Below, piece after piece: positions 61,011 through 64,000 of a stretch of DNA of 64,000 bases; the stretch's first letter is position 1; each line of letters starts with the position of its first letter. Both the position numbers and the translations under genes were made by a program. This DNA comes from CAVSNH01 sp963729275. Its GTDB lineage: Bacteria; Actinomycetota; Acidimicrobiia; Acidimicrobiales; RAAP-2. The notes beneath the pieces were generated by a model. It did not search any database, was not told the origin of the DNA, and was given only the letters and a program-made list of their open reading frames with translations. Where the stretch lies: contig CAVSNH010000001.1 in assembly GCA_963729275.1 (NCBI GenBank), forward strand, positions 92,357 to 156,356, in the 5' to 3' direction.

Positions 61011-62954
61011 ATGAAACTCCTTCGCCGAATCTTCGATCGCGAGCCGCGCCATCGTCATGTGGGCGCGCGTCGCGCCCAACCCGTACCCGAGCTTGCCCCA
61101 CACAACGCGAACGGGTCGGAGGCGTCGGTTGACGCCGCTGTCGTCGTGACGGGAGCCAGCAGCGGCTGGCGGTCACGCGCAACCTCGGTCGTGACTCGAG
61201 TGCGCCACACCGTCGGCGACCACCAGCACGGGCAAGGCCGGAGCCGGGTCGCCGTCATTGCTGTGGGGCTGGCGGTGCTCGTGGTGGTGGCCGGCGGGAC
61301 CGGTGGGACCTTCGTGTCGTCGGCCGGCGGCGCCACCAGTCATAGCGATCCCCCGACTGGTGGCAACAGTGTGCAGGCCACCGACCATCCGTCACTGAAC
61401 CTACCGATTGCCACGATCAAGCCGGCACCGGCACCGCCGTCGGTGGCCAGCTCCGCGCCACTCCAGTCTCACGAGATCTTCGGCTACGCGCCCTACTGGA
61501 CGTTGCCGGAGTCGTCGTCATTCGACGTGAACGATCTCACCACTCTGGCCTACTTCAGCGTGGATGCCAATGGTAACGGCACGCTCGACGAGAGCGGTGC
61601 CGGTTGGAACGGCTACGAGAGCCAGGACCTGGCCAACCTGGTGACGCGATCGCATGCGGCGGGGGATCGGGTCGTGCTCACGGTCACCTGCTTCAGCCAA
61701 TCGGCTCTGGACACCATCACCTCCGACCCCAGCGCCCCGGCGACCTTGTCGGCCGCGTTGATCAGCGCTGTGTCGGCCAAGAACCTGGATGGTGTCAACT
61801 TCGACTTCGAGGGCGAGGGCAGCGCCGACCAAAACGGGCTCACCTCGCTCATCACACAGGTCTCGCACGCCCTGCACGCGGCCAATCCCCACTGGCAGGT
61901 CACCATGGCCACCTACGCCAGTGCGGCCGGGGACCCGAATGGCTTCTACAACATCGCCGCCCTGGCGCCGGCGGTCGACGCGTTCTTCGTGATGGCTTAT
62001 GACATGAACAACCAAGACGAGCCGAGCGCCACCGCACCCCTGATCGGTGGCGGGTTCAACGACACGGAGGCCCTCCAGCAGTACACCGCCGTCGTCCCAC
62101 CCTCCAAGGTGATCCTCGGCGTCCCCTATTACGGCTACGACTGGCCGACGACCGACGGCACAAACACGGCTCAGGCCACCGGTGGTGAGTCGCCTCTCAG
62201 CGACGGCGTCATCGCCACCTCCGGGCACCCCACCTACTGGGACCCCTCCACCGACACGGTCTGGACGTCCTACCAGGTGGGCACCCAGTGGCACGAGACG
62301 TACTTCGACAACCCGACCTCGCTGGCCATGAAGGCGGAGCTGGCCAACTCGTACCACATCGCCGGGCTGGGCATCTGGGCCCTCGGCATGGACGGCAACA
62401 ACCCGGCCATGCTGGCCGCGCTGTTGGGCAACGCCCCGGCGGCGAAGGACTACACGACTGGCCCGACCACCGCGACGCCACCGACCACCGCCCCTGCGGG
62501 CACGGGGTTCGTCTCCAACGGAACCTGGCAAGGCGTGAGCGTCCCCCTCAACCCCATAAGCCCGCCCCCGCCGGGCGGAACCGCCGAATACGTCGGTTCC
62601 CTCAGCGCCTTCACCACGACCGATCCGACGCTGGCCTGCCTGCAGACCGGACTGCCCCTCGCCGTATGGGGGTTCAGCAACATGCCGGGGGTGTTCGTGG
62701 TGGTGGCGTCGCAACCGCAGGACTGCGCCGCGGCCATGTGGTCCTTCACGCCGATGCCGGCGAGCCCGGCCGCGAGCGGAACATCGCCTCCCTCGCCGTC
62801 GACGACCACCACCACCGACCCGGGGTCGACCACGACTACGACCGAGCCCACCTCGACGACCACCACGACGTCGACCAGCACCACCACAACGACCACGACG
62901 ACCACAACCACCACCAGCACCACCACAACCACGACGACGGTGCCCGGGTCCTGA
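61011..62954 (+). CDS. secreted glycoside hydrolase family 18 protein
   Basis: A 647-residue protein. A basic N-terminus and helix (VAVIAVGLAVLVVVAGGTGG) form an anchor or signal, then the GH18 catalytic barrel (HEIFGYAPYWTLPESSSFDV) with the DxxDxDxE motif DGVNFDFEGE; catalytic Glu is residue 267. VFVMAYDMNNQDEPSAT-like and LGIWALGMDGNNPAML strands close the barrel. After it come a small module (SNGTWQGVSVPLNPIS) and a C-terminal Thr-rich tail. The barrel belongs with chitinases and spore-cortex lysins, so a cell-wall or chitin substrate is likely. The ATG at 61011 is used. Confidence 0.85.
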   Translation: MKLLRRIFDREPRHRHVGARRAQPVPELAPHNANGSEASVDAAVVVTGASSGWRSRATSVVTRVRHTVGDHQHGQGRSRVAVIAVGLAVLVVVAGGTGGTFVSSAGGATSHSDPPTGGNSVQATDHPSLNLPIATIKPAPAPPSVASSAPLQSHEIFGYAPYWTLPESSSFDVNDLTTLAYFSVDANGNGTLDESGAGWNGYESQDLANLVTRSHAAGDRVVLTVTCFSQSALDTITSDPSAPATLSAALISAVSAKNLDGVNFDFEGEGSADQNGLTSLITQVSHALHAANPHWQVTMATYASAAGDPNGFYNIAALAPAVDAFFVMAYDMNNQDEPSATAPLIGGGFNDTEALQQYTAVVPPSKVILGVPYYGYDWPTTDGTNTAQATGGESPLSDGVIATSGHPTYWDPSTDTVWTSYQVGTQWHETYFDNPTSLAMKAELANSYHIAGLGIWALGMDGNNPAMLAALLGNAPAAKDYTTGPTTATPPTTAPAGTGFVSNGTWQGVSVPLNPISPPPPGGTAEYVGSLSAFTTTDPTLACLQTGLPLAVWGFSNMPGVFVVVASQPQDCAAAMWSFTPMPASPAASGTSPPSPSTTTTTDPGSTTTTTEPTSTTTTTSTSTTTTTTTTTTTTSTTTTTTTVPGS

Positions 62955-63190
62955 CTGCCGCCTGCTCGCCGGGCCGCAGGTCGGGAGCGCGGCCCTTTTT
63001 CGACGCTCGTCGGGAGTGACCACCCTGCCGGAAGAGTCCAGGTCGGGTCAGCCCGTCTGACCCGAGCAGGAGTAGCGGCCAAACGTTCGTTTGAGTAACT
63101 TGTACGTTCAGGCGGACGCATCCACACCGCGACATTCCTGCGCTCCAGGGGCGACCCGCAGGTTCCCGCCAAGAAGCCATCCCGGGCGGG
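62955..63190. other. intergenic, nothing recognised
   Basis: Between the GH18 gene and the TIG-domain remnant. No convincing coding. Confidence 0.35.
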
Positions 63191-63224
63191 TCGCCCCTGT
63201 GAGCGGGGGGGCTGGGGCATGGCC

Positions 63225-63715
63225 TCAGGGTGCCATTAGCGGTTCGTGCACCGTGCCGGCCGGCCTGACCCCTGGCATCAACAACGTGTACGTCGACGAG
63301 GCCAATGCCTCTCCGACCGCCGGCCAGTCGGTGGCGACGAACACCACGGGCTACAACCTCGGTCTGAGCAACGGGTCTTTGACCGCCGTGGAGTCGGTCA
63401 CCCCGGTCTCAGTGGCCGCTCCGCCAACGGTGACCGCTGTCGCCCGGACTATGGGCCTGGCGGTGGTGGGAACTCGGTGGTCCTCACCGGCACCAACCTC
63501 ACCGGGGCCACGGGTGTCAACCTCGGTTCGTTCGCCGCCTCTACGTTCGCGGCGAATTCGCCGACGCAGATCACAGTCACCGCGCCCAACTCGGACATCC
63601 CTGAATTCTCATCCCTGACAGTGGACGTCCAGATGACGACGCCCGCCGGCACGTCCGGGCTCAACCCGCCGTCCGACGGATACAGATATGAGATTCCGGT
63701 GCCGATTCCTGTGCA
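63225..63715 (+). pseudogene. frameshifted IPT/TIG-domain gene remnant
   Basis: The frame from about 63225 encodes GAISGSCTVPAGLTPGINNV and VSVAAPPTVTAVA, the start of an IPT/TIG immunoglobulin-like domain. The next residues (PDYGPGGGGNSVVLTGTNLT, AATFAANSPTQITV-like, TTPAGTSG) are in a different frame. A single C lost near 63443 would restore one continuous TIG domain. No start, signal or C-terminal wall anchor is seen, so this is a decayed piece of a larger surface protein, or a sequencing error. Confidence 0.6.
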
Positions 63716-63935
63716 CCCGGGACAGCCTTCACCCTGTGCCCGGTGTCCAGGAGGGCTTCATCCTTCATTGCAGCTGAGCACCTCTGGCAAGCGCTCCCCC
63801 TGCAGTCAAGGAACAAACGACCGGCCGGCTCACGTCGGCCCGGTCGTCGTTCCAGGCCTGGCACAGTTGGTTGGGCCGGGTGCCGGCGCTTCAGAGCAAG
63901 GTGCTCAGGTGTGATGGGTAATCTGGGCGCGCCCC
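63716..63935. other. intergenic before the tRNA
   Basis: No coding frame is supported. The region directly before 63936 may hold the tRNA promoter, but no clear boxes were seen. Confidence 0.3.
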
Positions 63936-64000
63936 GGGGGTGTAGCTCAGCTGGTAGAGCGCTACGTTCGCAACGTAGAAGTCGGCGGTTCGAGTCCGCT
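63936..64000 (+). tRNA. tRNA-Ala, anticodon CGC, cut by the window edge
   Basis: The first 65 bases fold as a standard tRNA: acceptor strand GGGGGTG, D-arm GCTC-AGCTGGTA-GAGC, anticodon stem CTACG/CGTAG around TTCGCAA (anticodon CGC, read GCG = Ala), variable loop AAGTC, and T-arm GGCGG-TTCGAGT-CCGCT. The 3' half of the acceptor stem and any CCA lie beyond the window. Confidence 0.93.

Overview
The window reads as chromosomal DNA of a high-GC actinobacterium, most likely class Acidimicrobiia or a close relative. This is an inference from gene content, not a phylogeny. It rests on the actinobacterial cytochrome oxidase subunit IV next to ctaC and ctaD, frequent GTG and TTG starts, many start codons that sit 5-8 bases after a TANNNT box (leaderless pattern), an Mtb-like steroid-ring cluster, and secreted proteins built from GYWLVAADGGIFSFGDA repeats. 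There are no insertion sequences, phage genes or CRISPR arrays. A tRNA-Ala(CGC) runs off the right edge.

Layout. 1-3.6 kb: scattered single genes (AHSA1-type protein, dienelactone hydrolase, a conserved small protein, a VOC protein) and a frameshifted zinc-ribbon gene. 3.8-10 kb: cytochrome c oxidase (ctaC-ctaD-ctaF), an MBL-fold hydrolase, membrane proteins and TatA. 10-15 kb: enoyl-CoA hydratase, thiolase-like protein, GH1 glycosidase and a nitronate monooxygenase-like protein. 15.4-20.7 kb: MFS pump, two-gene ABC exporter and two TetR regulators. 20.8-25 kb: cyclase-family hydrolase, CAP-domain repeat protein and aldehyde dehydrogenase. 25.3-31 kb: intact zinc-ribbon copy, phosphatase, D-aminoacylase-like amidohydrolase, a 67-base hairpin, and an MscS-like channel with a Thr-rich partner. 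31-44 kb: two acyl-CoA dehydrogenase pairs, amidohydrolase, F420/flavin LLM oxidoreductase, SDR, SGNH hydrolase, two secreted proteins and a thiolase. 44-49 kb: a PAS-GGDEF-EAL protein and a ketosynthase. 49-55 kb: echA20-ipdA-ipdB-ipdC with a divergent SDR, followed by a 50-residue protein and an EAL protein in overlapping reading frames. 55-64 kb: three-gene proton-translocating transhydrogenase, an ArsR-like regulator with a divergent small gene, a PIN/TRAM membrane protein, a GH18 protein, an IPT/TIG pseudogene and the tRNA.

How the genes fit together. Much of the window serves CoA-ester, beta-oxidation and steroid-type catabolism: paired acyl-CoA dehydrogenases, hydratases, thiolases, SDRs and the IpdABC ring-opening set. 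Four promoters in this set carry the same palindrome, CTGACG-N3-CGTCAG or a weaker form with the same geometry. They lie before the aldehyde dehydrogenase, before the D-aminoacylase-like gene, before the amidohydrolase/acyl-CoA dehydrogenase/LLM operon, and between the second acyl-CoA dehydrogenase pair and the thiolase. I read this as one local regulon, probably under a TetR-type repressor. The most distinctive unexplained items are that regulon, the duplicated zinc-ribbon gene, the 28.85 kb hairpin, the palindromic divergent promoter at 59.2 kb, and the coupled SDR/50-residue protein/EAL unit.
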